From: Treponema sp.
GTDB taxonomy: Bacteria; Spirochaetota; Spirochaetia; Treponematales; Breznakiellaceae
Reading direction: 5' to 3'
Length of the DNA stretch: 33,951 nt
NCBI GenBank assembly: GCA_009787695.1
Contig: WQSW01000005.1
Location: 40,668 to 74,618, forward strand
The position numbers were made by a program, and so were the translations under genes. Shown here piece after piece: positions 7,964-16,584 of the stretch (position 1 is its first letter; the number at the start of each line of letters is the position of its first letter). Under the pieces are notes generated by a model. The model saw nothing but the letters and a program-made list of their open reading frames with translations, had not been told where the DNA came from and did not search any database.

Positions 7964-8758
7964 ATGAAAAAATATTCATTAAAACTATTTATACTAACAT
8001 TTATTATATTGATAACCTTACCTAAAGCTTACGCACAAGAAAGAATAATTGATAATGCATCTCTTTTAAACATAAACGAAAAAGCGACTCTTTCCGGACT
8101 TATTGATACACTTTCCAGAACCTATAATTTTGATTTTATTATTTTAACGGAAAAAAATATCGGCAGTAAAACACCTATGGAATATGCCGCTGATTTTTTT
8201 GATAACAACGGTTATGGTTTTGGAAATAACAGAGACGGCTGCATATTTTTACAGGTAACAGACAGCAGGGATTATTGGTTCAGCACATCAGGCAGGGGGA
8301 TAAAAATCTTCACTTCCAGTGCAGAGAAAAAAACAGAATCAGAAATGGTAAAATATCTTCAAGCCGGAGATTATTACAGCGCTTATTATACCATTTTATA
8401 CTACTGGGAAAAATTCTTAGAACTTGATGCAAAAGGAAGACGCTATAATTTTTTCCATGAATGGAATATACTCCTTGTAATAATCTCTTGGGCGTTATCA
8501 TTTTTAATCGGATTAGGCGTAGTAAGCGGCTGGAGAAAAGGTATGAACACCGCTCTTATGCAAACTCAAGCTTCCGCCTATGTAGTTCCTGGAAGCCTTG
8601 CATTTAAAGTAAAGGATGATAAATTTCTTTTCAGTACAGTAACAAAAACAAAAATACAAAGTAACAGCAATAATACGATAAGCAGCGGCGGAGGCGGCGG
8701 AAGGTCTCATACAAGCTCTTCCGGGAGGAGCCATGGCGGAGGCGGAGGAAAGTATTAG
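7964..8758 (+). CDS. TPM-domain secreted/membrane protein (YdjH/YgcG-like)
   Basis: Translation should begin at the ATG at 7964, with AGGAG (7954-7958) 5 bases upstream. The frame is open further upstream, but only within the previous gene. The 264-residue product has a signal peptide (1-24, ending AYA-Q). A TPM domain follows (about 28-150) with the family landmarks DNASLLN near the start, the GYGFGNNRDG block and YYSAYYTILYYWEKFLE. One membrane segment lies at about 167-186. The Gly/Ser/His-rich tail ends in GGGGGKY, a habit of YgcG-type proteins. The TPM domain would lie outside the inner membrane. It is last in the SPFH operon and is the likely outward-facing partner of the zinc-ribbon membrane protein. 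Function of TPM domains is poorly known; phosphatase activity has been reported for some. Confidence 0.88.
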   Translation: MKKYSLKLFILTFIILITLPKAYAQERIIDNASLLNINEKATLSGLIDTLSRTYNFDFIILTEKNIGSKTPMEYAADFFDNNGYGFGNNRDGCIFLQVTDSRDYWFSTSGRGIKIFTSSAEKKTESEMVKYLQAGDYYSAYYTILYYWEKFLELDAKGRRYNFFHEWNILLVIISWALSFLIGLGVVSGWRKGMNTALMQTQASAYVVPGSLAFKVKDDKFLFSTVTKTKIQSNSNNTISSGGGGGRSHTSSSGRSHGGGGGKY

Positions 8759-8761
8759 ATT

Positions 8762-8798
8762 TTAATCATATCGTGATATTAAATTACGATATGATTAA
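8762..8798. terminator. Inverted repeat between convergent genes
   Basis: Perfect 13-base arms (8762-8774 and 8786-8798) flank an 11-base loop. The stem is AT-rich and no long T-run follows, so it is a weak intrinsic terminator at best. It may serve both converging operons. The right arm includes the stop codon of the minus-strand YitT gene. Confidence 0.5.
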
Positions 8799-9682
8799 TC
8801 TTTAGGTCTTTGATAAAACCTGCCGTTAAGCTGATATGTTTTTAACACATTGATAAATGCTTCCGGATCAATCTGTTTAATGGCAGGAATTAGTTTTTTG
8901 ATCTGAGTTGCTGTTACTACAGAATAAAGAAGAGTTCTATTATCTTTTTCGTAACTTCCGAAACAATCAATTAATGTCGCTCCATGATTTGCAAGGTGGC
9001 TTATCATTTTAGAAATATCATCGGGCTTATTGGTGATTATAAGAAGGGTTCTTTGCTGATAATTTTTGTACAGAACCTTTAGCGACATAGTAGTTGTAAA
9101 TTGAAAAATTATGGAGTATAACGCCCTGTCTAAACCAAAAAGAATACCTGCTGCGGCAAGAATTACACAGTTAACACCAAAAATATAATTCCATGCATCC
9201 TTATGATATTTTTCAGAAATAAAGATGGCGATAAAATCAGTGCCTCCTGAAGCAGCATCCGCATGAAGGCAAAGGCTTATAGCAAGGGCGTTAAGAAGCC
9301 CGCCGAAAACCGATGAAAGCAGGATATCATGCGTTGTTAAAAAACTGGTAAACATTGACGGCATCCAGTCTGTAAGAATTCCGCAAACAAAAACCATCAA
9401 TATTGAATAAAGAGTGAATTTTTTTCCGATAAATATAAAGCAAAATGCGGCAGGCACAGCATTTAAAATATAATATATTACACTGAAAGACACAGTCAGC
9501 TGCCAGTAGTGCGAGAATATTTCCTGAAGAAGAAGGGTTAAACCCATAAAGCCGCCAGGAAGAAGACCTCCGGCATTGACAAAGGTATTGATATTGAAAG
9601 CCATAAGAACTGCGCCTGCAAGAACTAAAAATAAACGGCGGGCAGTTTGCAAAACTTGGTTTTGAAGAAAATTATTTTTCAT
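8795..9682 (-). CDS. YitT family membrane protein (DUF161 + DUF2179)
   Basis: This 295-residue protein has about five or six hydrophobic segments in residues 15-205, with the family signature NAGGLLPGGFMGLTLLLQ (about 36-53) and a second glycine-rich block, ASGGTDFIAI (about 144-153). The C-terminal 90 residues (LLIITNKPDDISKMI onward) form the soluble DUF2179 domain seen in YitT, YpjC and YqfU relatives. The transported substrate, if any, is unknown. No Shine-Dalgarno sequence is visible before the ATG at 9680-9682. It lies 40 bases after the U32 gene and probably shares its transcript. The upstream ATG at 9706 runs straight into a stop and is not the start. Confidence 0.9.
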   Translation of the reverse strand: MKNNFLQNQVLQTARRLFLVLAGAVLMAFNINTFVNAGGLLPGGFMGLTLLLQEIFSHYWQLTVSFSVIYYILNAVPAAFCFIFIGKKFTLYSILMVFVCGILTDWMPSMFTSFLTTHDILLSSVFGGLLNALAISLCLHADAASGGTDFIAIFISEKYHKDAWNYIFGVNCVILAAAGILFGLDRALYSIIFQFTTTMSLKVLYKNYQQRTLLIITNKPDDISKMISHLANHGATLIDCFGSYEKDNRTLLYSVVTATQIKKLIPAIKQIDPEAFINVLKTYQLNGRFYQRPKD

Positions 9683-9722
9683 TTTTTTATTTTAATGTTT
9701 TTTCATGAGTTTGGCTATTACA

Positions 9723-10892
9723 CTACACTTTTTTTCTTAAAATATCATAAGGCTGTAATTTATACGGGCAATCTATAGATACAATCTGCTCAGGAATACT
9801 TAAAGTATCACCGTTATACACAAATGTTTTTCCGTTGTATTCCAAAGGAGATAATATTTCTATTTCATCTCCGTTTTTAATTTTATTTTTAACTCTGATT
9901 TTAACCTCTTGATTATTCTCTGTTACCAAAGCTGCAATTTGATAATTCACAATGATTGCAGAAGACTTAGAAAATTCTTTTTGCTCATCATTAAAAGTAA
10001 AACCTGTTGTATAAGGGCGATGAGGCAATTTCTCCAACTCTCCTGAATAATCAAATTCTTCTTTGTTCATTGCTCTTCTGTATGTGTTTACAACCCCTCC
10101 CACATAATATTCATTTTTCATTCTGCCTTCTATTTTAAAACTTGCACTCCCTGCGGCGGCTAATTCGTTTAATTTTTCAATTAAACATAAATCGCAGCTG
10201 TTCATTATATATGTGCCGTTAGAATCTTCTTCTATCGGGAAATATTCTCCCTGCCTCTTCTCTTCTTGCAATACATATTTATAACGGCACGGATATGCAC
10301 AATCGCCGCGATTGGCATCTCTTCCTGTCATATATTTTGACATTAAACAGCGCCCTGAATATGAAATACACATTGCGCCGTGAACAAAAACTTCTATTTC
10401 TGCTTTTTCTTCCAAACAATTGCATATTTCACTTATCTCCCCGATATGCAGCTCACGAGCCAGAATTATGCGATTTGCACCTAACTGTACATATTGCATT
10501 GCCGCATATGAATTACAAACATTAGCTTGTGTAGAAATATGTATTTCCAAATTTGTTAATGATTTAAAAATTTTTAATACTCCAAGATCAGAAATAATAA
10601 CAGCATCAATGCCTGCTTTTTCCAAAAATAAAGCGTATTTTTCAATTCCGCTTATATCTGCATTTCCTGCAAATATATTTACGGTAACATATATTTTTTT
10701 TCCAAGAGCATGAGTATATTTAACTGCTTCTATTATTTCTTCATCAGAAAAATTTCCGCTTTTTGCACGCAACCCATATTCCTTTCCTCCTATGTAGACT
10801 GCATCTGCGCCGAAATAAAAGGCGGTTTTTAAACGGGAAAAATCTCCTGCGGGAGCCAATAATTCAATTTTTTTTCCGAATTTGTTTTTCAA
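9723..10892 (-). CDS. U32 family protein, TrhP-like tRNA uridine hydroxylation
   Basis: This 389-residue protein begins with a TTG (10890-10892); the U32 core IELLAPAGD starts at residue 9 and there is no ATG nearby, so little N-terminal sequence can be missing. The cluster of cysteines at 175, 182, 198 and 202 (A-M-C-I-S-Y-S-G-R-C, then G-D-C-A-Y-P-C) matches the iron-sulfur-type site of U32 proteins. The F-K-I-E-G-R-M motif and a beta-barrel tail follow. Members called TrhP (YegQ in E. coli, YrrN/YrrO in Bacillus) make 5-hydroxyuridine at tRNA position 34; RlhA modifies 23S rRNA instead. Length and motif wording favour the TrhP type. It lies 20 bases after the AAA+ gene in the same direction. 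The old label 'collagenase-like peptidase' is probably misleading. Confidence 0.85.
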   Translation of the reverse strand: MKNKFGKKIELLAPAGDFSRLKTAFYFGADAVYIGGKEYGLRAKSGNFSDEEIIEAVKYTHALGKKIYVTVNIFAGNADISGIEKYALFLEKAGIDAVIISDLGVLKIFKSLTNLEIHISTQANVCNSYAAMQYVQLGANRIILARELHIGEISEICNCLEEKAEIEVFVHGAMCISYSGRCLMSKYMTGRDANRGDCAYPCRYKYVLQEEKRQGEYFPIEEDSNGTYIMNSCDLCLIEKLNELAAAGSASFKIEGRMKNEYYVGGVVNTYRRAMNKEEFDYSGELEKLPHRPYTTGFTFNDEQKEFSKSSAIIVNYQIAALVTENNQEVKIRVKNKIKNGDEIEILSPLEYNGKTFVYNGDTLSIPEQIVSIDCPYKLQPYDILRKKV

Positions 10893-10912
10893 AATCAGCT
10901 GCTGCCTTTTAA

Positions 10913-12679
10913 TTACCTCTCACCTAAAAAGACCTTTAATTCCTGTATGCGGCTTATAATCTTGCTGCGCGTCATGTTTTTAAACTTTGCAGGAATCATC
11001 TCTTTGGAGGTACATTCCAAAGCCGCTACAAGGGTTTGAAGTTCCACTTCGTCAGGGTAGGCTGCAGGCTGGAAATCGCTCATCGCTTCTTCCATGTCTT
11101 CTTTTTTAATAAATACGCGGTCATCAATGGCTGCGAGGTGCTCTGCACGGACAAGAACAGCTTCTAAATCTGCGCCTGAATATTCATGATCGTATTTTCT
11201 GAAAAGGTCTGTGATGGAAAAATTTCGTATATCTAATTTTAATTTTCTAACAAGGGTTTTGAATAAATCTTCTCTGTCTTTTTTTGACTCAGGATAAAAA
11301 AGGGCAAGATGCTCTTCGGCTCTTCCCTGCCTTTTTAAGTCGATTGGAATTAAATCGGGGCGGCATGTAATTAAAAACCAAATTATTTTTCCGCGATACT
11401 CTGTGTTTCCCATAAAAGATGCTATTTGCGCAAATACGCGGTTACTTGTGCCTGAGTCTCCTTCCTGATTGCGATCTCCTAAAAATGCATCCGCTTCGTC
11501 TACCATTACAGCAACCGGCGCCATTGCAACAAGAATATTTAAAACTTTTTCAAGATTTGATTCTGTTTCGCCCTGCCACTTTGTGCGGAAGTTACGGAAC
11601 TTTACCATCGGGATTCCTATCTCTCCTGCAAAGGCGTTAACCATAAAACTTTTTCCTGTCCCTACAGGTCCTGCCATTAAGTAGCCCATAGGAAGAACAT
11701 CGGGTCTTCCCCTTTTTATCGCTTTAACCGCATTTTTAAACCGCTTCTTTATATAATCATGCCCTGATACATGGGAAAGATCATAAGTAGTTTCCATAAA
11801 CTCTAAAAGCCCTCCGGCTTCGTTTTCGATAATTTCTTTTTTCTTTCTCCGCATAAACTCCAATGATAAAGGCTCATCTTTTTCAAAACTTTCAGAAGCA
11901 AGACGGTTTAGATTCATAAGATTTAAACCCGATGTAATAGCGGCTAACTTTTCAGGCGTTAACCCTTTATCAAGCAAAAGTTTTCCTTCCTTTTCTTTGG
12001 AGCGGAGATAACTTGCCCTTATTTTTTCATCAGGAAAGGGAACGCTTATTTTTACAGTCGAAGGAGAACTTGTAAGGCGCGAAGAAATATCAGAGAGATT
12101 TTCGGCTAACAAAATGACGGAAATATCGCCTTTTATAAATTTAGGATCTGTCGCCCATCTTTTAAAAGTTACAATGCAATAACGGTCTGTATCGGAAAGA
12201 CGGATTAAATCTCCTGCAGGGGCAATGTAATCTGCATGATCAATAATAAAAACCATGCGGCATTTTGTTTTTTTATCTTTTGGAATCTGAGAGAGAAAAT
12301 ATTTTTCGATATAAGGGAAACTTCTTTCCGGATCTGTAGAAAGAAAATCGCCGTTATCTGCATCAGAGCTAAGAGCAAATTTGGGAGCCGCCTCAAGATA
12401 TGCGCTCTCCATTTGCTGCTGGCAAAAAGTGATTCCGCTTGAACGGTCATAAAAAGCGATTATCTCCCTGTTTCCGAATAAAATTTCCGATATATAATCC
12501 TGCAATCTTGTAAAATTAAATTCCCCTTCTTTTCTTTCATGAGGAAGAAAATCCCTGATATTACCGTGCAGTATATATAAATTAGCGGTTTTTGATCGGT
12601 ATTTATTCGCCAGTTCCTGCGCCCACGCAGGCAAAACTTTAATAATATCGTTGTAATTGTAAATATATTGATCTGACAT
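10913..12679 (-). CDS. AAA+ ATPase with degenerate N-terminal AAA domain
   Basis: Two in-frame ATGs exist, at 12694 and 12679. The GGAGGGGG tract lies between them, 7 bases before the second, so 12679 is the better start (588 residues). The N-terminal half (about 20-240) has a decayed AAA fold: it starts NLYILHGNIRDFLP, keeps a Walker B-like FIIDHAD, and lacks a P-loop. The C-terminal AAA domain is intact, with GPVGTGKS (337-344), the Walker B MVDEAD (ending near 396) and a likely arginine finger in RQGRAEEH. A four-helix lid and a helical tail follow. The layout is like Ycf46-type proteins and AAA remodelers. The client is unknown. Its neighbours, a tRNA hydroxylation protein and a YitT protein, do not suggest one. 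Confidence 0.85.
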   Translation of the reverse strand: MSDQYIYNYNDIIKVLPAWAQELANKYRSKTANLYILHGNIRDFLPHERKEGEFNFTRLQDYISEILFGNREIIAFYDRSSGITFCQQQMESAYLEAAPKFALSSDADNGDFLSTDPERSFPYIEKYFLSQIPKDKKTKCRMVFIIDHADYIAPAGDLIRLSDTDRYCIVTFKRWATDPKFIKGDISVILLAENLSDISSRLTSSPSTVKISVPFPDEKIRASYLRSKEKEGKLLLDKGLTPEKLAAITSGLNLMNLNRLASESFEKDEPLSLEFMRRKKKEIIENEAGGLLEFMETTYDLSHVSGHDYIKKRFKNAVKAIKRGRPDVLPMGYLMAGPVGTGKSFMVNAFAGEIGIPMVKFRNFRTKWQGETESNLEKVLNILVAMAPVAVMVDEADAFLGDRNQEGDSGTSNRVFAQIASFMGNTEYRGKIIWFLITCRPDLIPIDLKRQGRAEEHLALFYPESKKDREDLFKTLVRKLKLDIRNFSITDLFRKYDHEYSGADLEAVLVRAEHLAAIDDRVFIKKEDMEEAMSDFQPAAYPDEVELQTLVAALECTSKEMIPAKFKNMTRSKIISRIQELKVFLGER

Positions 12680-12719
12680 TGGTCCCCCTCCCATGCCTCC
12701 CGAACTTAATAAAAAAACA

Positions 12720-12751
12720 GCGTAAACAGAGTTTGCAAACCCTGTTTGCGC
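12720..12751 (-). terminator. Palindromic intrinsic terminator after LPP20-like gene; contains motif copy 2
   Basis: The 32-base sequence is a nearly perfect palindrome centred between 12735 and 12736. Of 16 pairs, 14 match and the other two would be G-U wobbles in RNA. Read on the minus strand it is followed by TG and seven T residues, the form of a Rho-independent terminator for the malQ-lipoprotein unit. Each half matches the dispersed 18-base motif at 16 of 18 positions. Confidence 0.8.
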
Positions 12752-12755
12752 CTCT

Positions 12756-13838
12756 TTATTTTTTAGGCATTAACCGGGAAAGATAAGCGGACAAAAGAGA
12801 AGCAAACTCTTCATTAACACTTCGCTCTGCAACCATTATACAACGGTTTTCCGCCTCTGCGCGGTTAGTGTGCCCTTCCCTGCTGTTAAATGTATAAGGA
12901 ATTAAAACAAGGTTCGCTCTTGTATCTGTAAAATTCGCAGCCAATTCAATACGTGCAAAAATATTAGGATTTGCCGGAAGATCAACAGGGGAGAGAGTTA
13001 TATTTACATCCAAAATATAACGTGCGTTTGTTGTACCTGTTTGAGCCTCAAAACCCCAATCTGTAAAAGTTTTTGCAAAAGCGCCGAAAATTCTTCCGTT
13101 TCTGTCATTGGATATCCTTATATTGATAGGAATTATTTTAATTATATTCTGCGCTTCAAGACGGTAAGAATCTCCTGATACAATATTTTCAGTAACAGTT
13201 CCGTTTAATAAAGTAATAATATTTTTATATGAAACATTAATGTCTGCAACAGAGGCGGCAAAACGGTAACGGATAACACCTTCCATTGAATTTCTCTCGT
13301 TAGGTGTCATTGCAACAAGGTTTTTAATAATGTTAAGGTTAGCTTTTAATAAATCGCTGTAAATACGGATAGCGCGCTGCTTTTCCATTACCGCTACTGC
13401 ATAATAAATCTCTTTTGAATCATACCATACTTCTTCAATTTCCGCTCCCATTAAATTATCCATGCTTGCAGTTGTTTTTATGTTAGTTCTCATTTCATCT
13501 GTATCAATCCATTCATTAATAACATTATTAACTACCGCCTGCCTGAAAAAAGAAACCGCGTTTCGATCAACTTCCACTGTCTGCCCGAAAAAAGATGTAA
13601 GAGCGGCAAGGGCATTTCCTTCTGCCTGTTCACGGCTTCCTGCAAAACCTGTTGCCGCAACATATCTTGCTTTATCATAAGAGGAATAAACATCATTAAC
13701 CCACGCAGGAGTTGTTTTACTGATATTAATGCTTTTCTTTGAATTTGAAGAGCCGCTTGAAACACATGATAAAAATATCAATGTCAATAAAAGTAAAAAT
13801 AAAGTAACAAATACTTGTGAAAATCGTCTAAACATCAT
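12756..13838 (-). CDS. LPP20-like lipoprotein
   Basis: This 360-residue protein has a lipoprotein signal peptide ending in the lipobox IFLSC, with lipidated Cys25, and a Ser-rich tether. The region from about 45 to 150 (PAWVND, then R-Y-V-A-A-T-G-F-A, then EQAEGNALAALTSFFGQTV) is the pattern of LPP20-type lipoproteins, which carry the same W-V and A-x-x-x-A words. The C-terminal half (150-360) contains repeated beta-rich segments, possibly like FlgT or TolB N-domains; I cannot name it with confidence. It should sit in the periplasm or on the outer membrane. GGAG lies 2 bases before the first ATG and 5 bases before the second (13835), so the second may be the true start. It follows malQ by 16 bases and ends just before a strong terminator. 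No functional link to malQ is evident. Confidence 0.8.
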   Translation of the reverse strand: MMFRRFSQVFVTLFLLLLTLIFLSCVSSGSSNSKKSINISKTTPAWVNDVYSSYDKARYVAATGFAGSREQAEGNALAALTSFFGQTVEVDRNAVSFFRQAVVNNVINEWIDTDEMRTNIKTTASMDNLMGAEIEEVWYDSKEIYYAVAVMEKQRAIRIYSDLLKANLNIIKNLVAMTPNERNSMEGVIRYRFAASVADINVSYKNIITLLNGTVTENIVSGDSYRLEAQNIIKIIPINIRISNDRNGRIFGAFAKTFTDWGFEAQTGTTNARYILDVNITLSPVDLPANPNIFARIELAANFTDTRANLVLIPYTFNSREGHTNRAEAENRCIMVAERSVNEEFASLLSAYLSRLMPKK

Positions 13839-13854
13839 AACTCCAAAAATAAAT

Positions 13855-15879
13855 TTATTTGTTTTTCTTGGCAGGTTTTATTTTACTTAACTGCCTGACT
13901 GTCTGAATTAATTCTTTATCCTTTGCAATCTCGTGAATTAAAGCCGGAAGCCTGTAAGTCCAATTAAAATCAGCTACAGTTCCCGGCACATTAATTCTTT
14001 CATCTTGCGGGTTTTCAGAATACCAATTGTTTGAAAGATGCAAAATATCTTGAATCTGAAAGACTCGGAAACGCGATCTTGCGCTCGCCGCTTTTGAAAG
14101 GATAACTTTTGCAGTTCCCGGATTATAAACTTTAGGAAGAGAAGGAACGCCGATAAAACTTGAAAATTGTTTTTGATCTGCTTCTTTTTCCCACCATTCA
14201 CGAATTGTAGAACTGTCATGGACTGCCGCTGTGCAAACACTTAATTGCGGATAATCTTCAAACGGGATATAAGGCTGCCCTTCTTTATCCCAAGCACGGA
14301 ACCACCTTATCACCCGAAGACCGAGTATTTTTAATTTACCTAGCACCTTAGGAACACATTCAGGAACAGCGCCTAAGTCTTCCGCGCAGGGAAGCATAGA
14401 AGATGATTCAACTAATACGGTAAGAAGTTTTTTTCCTAAAGCAGCCCATATTTTTTCTGATTTTATACGGCGTTTTTCAATAAGCGCTTCAAGCACCGCT
14501 TTTTCTTCCTTTGAAAAGCTTGAATATGCTTTTGAATTTCCATGATACCAAATCGGGAAAAATTTTCCTTTTTCATATTCAAGGAACACCCTGTCTTTCC
14601 ATTTTTCTAAAAGATATTTTTTAACGGCAGGATGAATATTCAAAGCATCAATATCTTTTTCTCCTTTAATTGTTTTTTTAAACAGCCACAATTCTTCTTT
14701 TTTTACACGATCAAATACTAATGAAAAAACTTTGTTTGCAGCAACTGAAAGTTCTGCATCGGTATAAGAGCCGCCCCAATTTTTTTTAAGAACATCCCAA
14801 ATATCATTTGTAGGTATATGAGGCTGAGATACCCAGCGGATTCTGCCTTTATCAAAACCTATCTTTTTTAAATCGGAGGCGGTTATAGGCGTATAAGGAA
14901 CATAATGCCCAAGCGCTGATGAATAATCCCTAGGAGAACTTGCCCAGATACGGAAGAAGCCCAAAACATGATCGATACGGTAAGCATGATAATATTTTTC
15001 CGCTACTGCAAGGCGGCTTTTCCACCATTTAAAATTATCCTGCTCCTGCGCTTCCCAGTTGTAAATCGGGAAACCCCAATTCTGACCTTCCGGGCTGTAC
15101 ATATCAGGAGGCGCGCCTGCAGAAAGCCCTTGATTAAATATTTCAGGATGCGCCCAAACATCGCAGCTGTCTTCGTTCATTAAAATAGGCAGATCGCCTT
15201 CAAGGACTATACCTGCTTCTGTGATTTTTTTAGAAGCATTTAAAAATTGATTGTTCAAAGCATATTGAAGCCACGCCCAGAAAAAATGTTCTTCGCGCAA
15301 TGATTTATCATTCCAAAGAGCTTCAATCTCCTGAGCTGTTACAGAGCTGTACTCCTTCCAATCTTTCCATGAATTACCGTTATTTAATTCTTTTAATCTG
15401 CGGTAAACAGCATATTCCTTTACCCATGTATTTTTTTCGATCCATGATAACAAAGCGGATTTTTTTAAAATTTCCGATTTGCAGGCATTAAAAATCTCAC
15501 GGCAGATTTCAAGTTTTTCTTTTAAAACTTCGTAATGGGAATACCGTTTTCTGTTATCGAATTTATCCCTTGCGGCTTTTATCCGTTTTCTAACCGATAT
15601 TTCTTTGGGGTTATATTCTTCTAATTCCTCGATACGCAAATAAAGCGGATGAAGCCCGAATGCCGTCATGCTAAAATACGGGGAACTTTCAAACCCCGTA
15701 TCATTTACAGGTAAAATCTGAATTAACCCTAATTTCATCTTTTTACAGAGAACAGCAAAATCACATAAATCGGAAAATTCGCCTACTCCGATTCCGTTTT
15801 TGGTACGTAATGCCCCGACAGGGACGACAACGCCGAGCTGCCGTTTATTGAGCGCCGGTAAGGTTGATTGTTTTTCCAT
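13855..15879 (-). CDS. malQ: 4-alpha-glucanotransferase (GH77, amylomaltase)
   Basis: This enzyme moves alpha-1,4-glucan segments between maltodextrins, so it acts in glycogen or maltose use in the cytoplasm. The 674-residue chain shows the GH77 landmarks: the N-terminal G-V-V-V-P-V block, QILPVNDTG (54-62), nucleophile Asp303 in YRIDHVLGFFR, acid/base Glu500 in CAEDLGAVP and Asp555 in HDSSTIREWW. About 197 residues separate nucleophile and acid/base, against about 47 in Thermus amylomaltase. Residues 320-480 are therefore an insertion like that in plant DPE2 and related bacterial enzymes. There is no N-terminal starch-binding domain. A GGAGG site lies 5 bases before the ATG, and a good promoter lies upstream. 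It shares a transcript with the LPP20-like lipoprotein. Confidence 0.95.
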   Translation of the reverse strand: MEKQSTLPALNKRQLGVVVPVGALRTKNGIGVGEFSDLCDFAVLCKKMKLGLIQILPVNDTGFESSPYFSMTAFGLHPLYLRIEELEEYNPKEISVRKRIKAARDKFDNRKRYSHYEVLKEKLEICREIFNACKSEILKKSALLSWIEKNTWVKEYAVYRRLKELNNGNSWKDWKEYSSVTAQEIEALWNDKSLREEHFFWAWLQYALNNQFLNASKKITEAGIVLEGDLPILMNEDSCDVWAHPEIFNQGLSAGAPPDMYSPEGQNWGFPIYNWEAQEQDNFKWWKSRLAVAEKYYHAYRIDHVLGFFRIWASSPRDYSSALGHYVPYTPITASDLKKIGFDKGRIRWVSQPHIPTNDIWDVLKKNWGGSYTDAELSVAANKVFSLVFDRVKKEELWLFKKTIKGEKDIDALNIHPAVKKYLLEKWKDRVFLEYEKGKFFPIWYHGNSKAYSSFSKEEKAVLEALIEKRRIKSEKIWAALGKKLLTVLVESSSMLPCAEDLGAVPECVPKVLGKLKILGLRVIRWFRAWDKEGQPYIPFEDYPQLSVCTAAVHDSSTIREWWEKEADQKQFSSFIGVPSLPKVYNPGTAKVILSKAASARSRFRVFQIQDILHLSNNWYSENPQDERINVPGTVADFNWTYRLPALIHEIAKDKELIQTVRQLSKIKPAKKNK

Positions 15880-15906
15880 GTCTGCCTCCTCATTATTACT
15901 TATTAC

Positions 15907-15935
15907 AGTATAACTCTATTAATCAATATGGTAAA
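15907..15935 (-). promoter_or_regulatory. Sigma-70 promoter for malQ
   Basis: On the minus strand a -35 box TTTACC (15930-15935) and a -10 box TATACT (15907-15912) are 17 bases apart. Transcription should begin about 15900, leaving a leader of about 20 bases with the GGAGG site. Confidence 0.65.
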
Positions 15936-16009
15936 TATGTTTTTTACAGGCATTTCAAGCATTTTTAATGATTTTTAGCTTATGTTAAAATGATTATAAA
16001 AAATAATCG

Positions 16010-16039
16010 TTGACAATTCAAAGAATCATGGGAGATACT
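16010..16039 (+). promoter_or_regulatory. Sigma-70 promoter for LysM lipoprotein
   Basis: A perfect -35 TTGACA (16010-16015) is 18 bases from GATACT (16034-16039). The GGAGG ribosome site at 16064-16068 follows in the short leader, 6 bases before the ATG. Confidence 0.6.
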
Positions 16040-16074
16040 AATAACATATTATATTTTAAATTCGGAGGAATATT

Positions 16075-16506
16075 ATGAGAAAAATTGCTTTATCTGCATT
16101 AATTATTGCCGTCTTTCTATTTGCATCCTGTGCAACAAAGGTTAGTGATGATTCTTTCAGCAAAATCTATGACAAGCACTCAGGTCTTATCGTTGCAGGG
16201 GCAACAAAATACACCGTAAAAAGCGGTGATACGCTAGCCAATATTGCAAGAAACGCATATGGAGGTGTGGAAACTCCTGCTTTTTACTACCCGGTAATTA
16301 TGCTTGCTTCAAAAAACACTATCCTTGACCCGGATAAAATCCAGCCGGGAATGGAACTTACAATCCCTAATCTTCAGGTAAACCTTGCAAATCCTGAAGG
16401 AAGAAGCGCCGTTAAAGGTGTTATTTTAGACTTATCAAATGTTGAAAGAAGCAGGAAAAGAACAGAAACAGCCGACGGTATGCGTAAGCTTGCCAACAGC
16501 TTGTAA
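16075..16506 (+). CDS. LysM-domain lipoprotein
   Basis: This 143-residue protein has a lipoprotein signal peptide with lipobox FASC and lipidated Cys19. One LysM domain spans about residues 46-96. It opens with YTVKSGDTLANIARNAYG and closes with DPDKIQPGMELTIPNL, the classic start and end of the fold. A polar helical tail follows. LysM binds N-acetylglucosamine chains of peptidoglycan, so the protein probably ties the lipid-anchored membrane to the cell wall. It forms a single-gene unit with its own promoter, a strong GGAGG ribosome site and a strong terminator directly after the stop. There is no catalytic domain. Confidence 0.93.
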   Translation: MRKIALSALIIAVFLFASCATKVSDDSFSKIYDKHSGLIVAGATKYTVKSGDTLANIARNAYGGVETPAFYYPVIMLASKNTILDPDKIQPGMELTIPNLQVNLANPEGRSAVKGVILDLSNVERSRKRTETADGMRKLANSL

Positions 16507-16526
16507 TTTATTTTAAAACATTTATT

Positions 16527-16563
16527 AACCGGCTTCTGATTATTAAAGAGCCGGTTTTTTTTT
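16527..16563 (+). terminator. Rho-independent terminator after LysM gene
   Basis: Arms AACCGGCT (16527-16534) and AGCCGGTT (16549-16556) pair perfectly. A run of nine T residues follows (16555-16563). Confidence 0.92.
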
Positions 16564-16584
16564 AAATTAATATATTACTATTTA

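Noticed and set aside
9704-9706. ATG at 9706 as alternative start of the YitT gene
   Set aside because: The frame meets a stop after four codons.
12680-12694. ATG at 12694 as start of the AAA+ gene
   Set aside because: It would put the GGAGGGGG ribosome site inside the coding region; the ATG at 12679 is correctly spaced from it.
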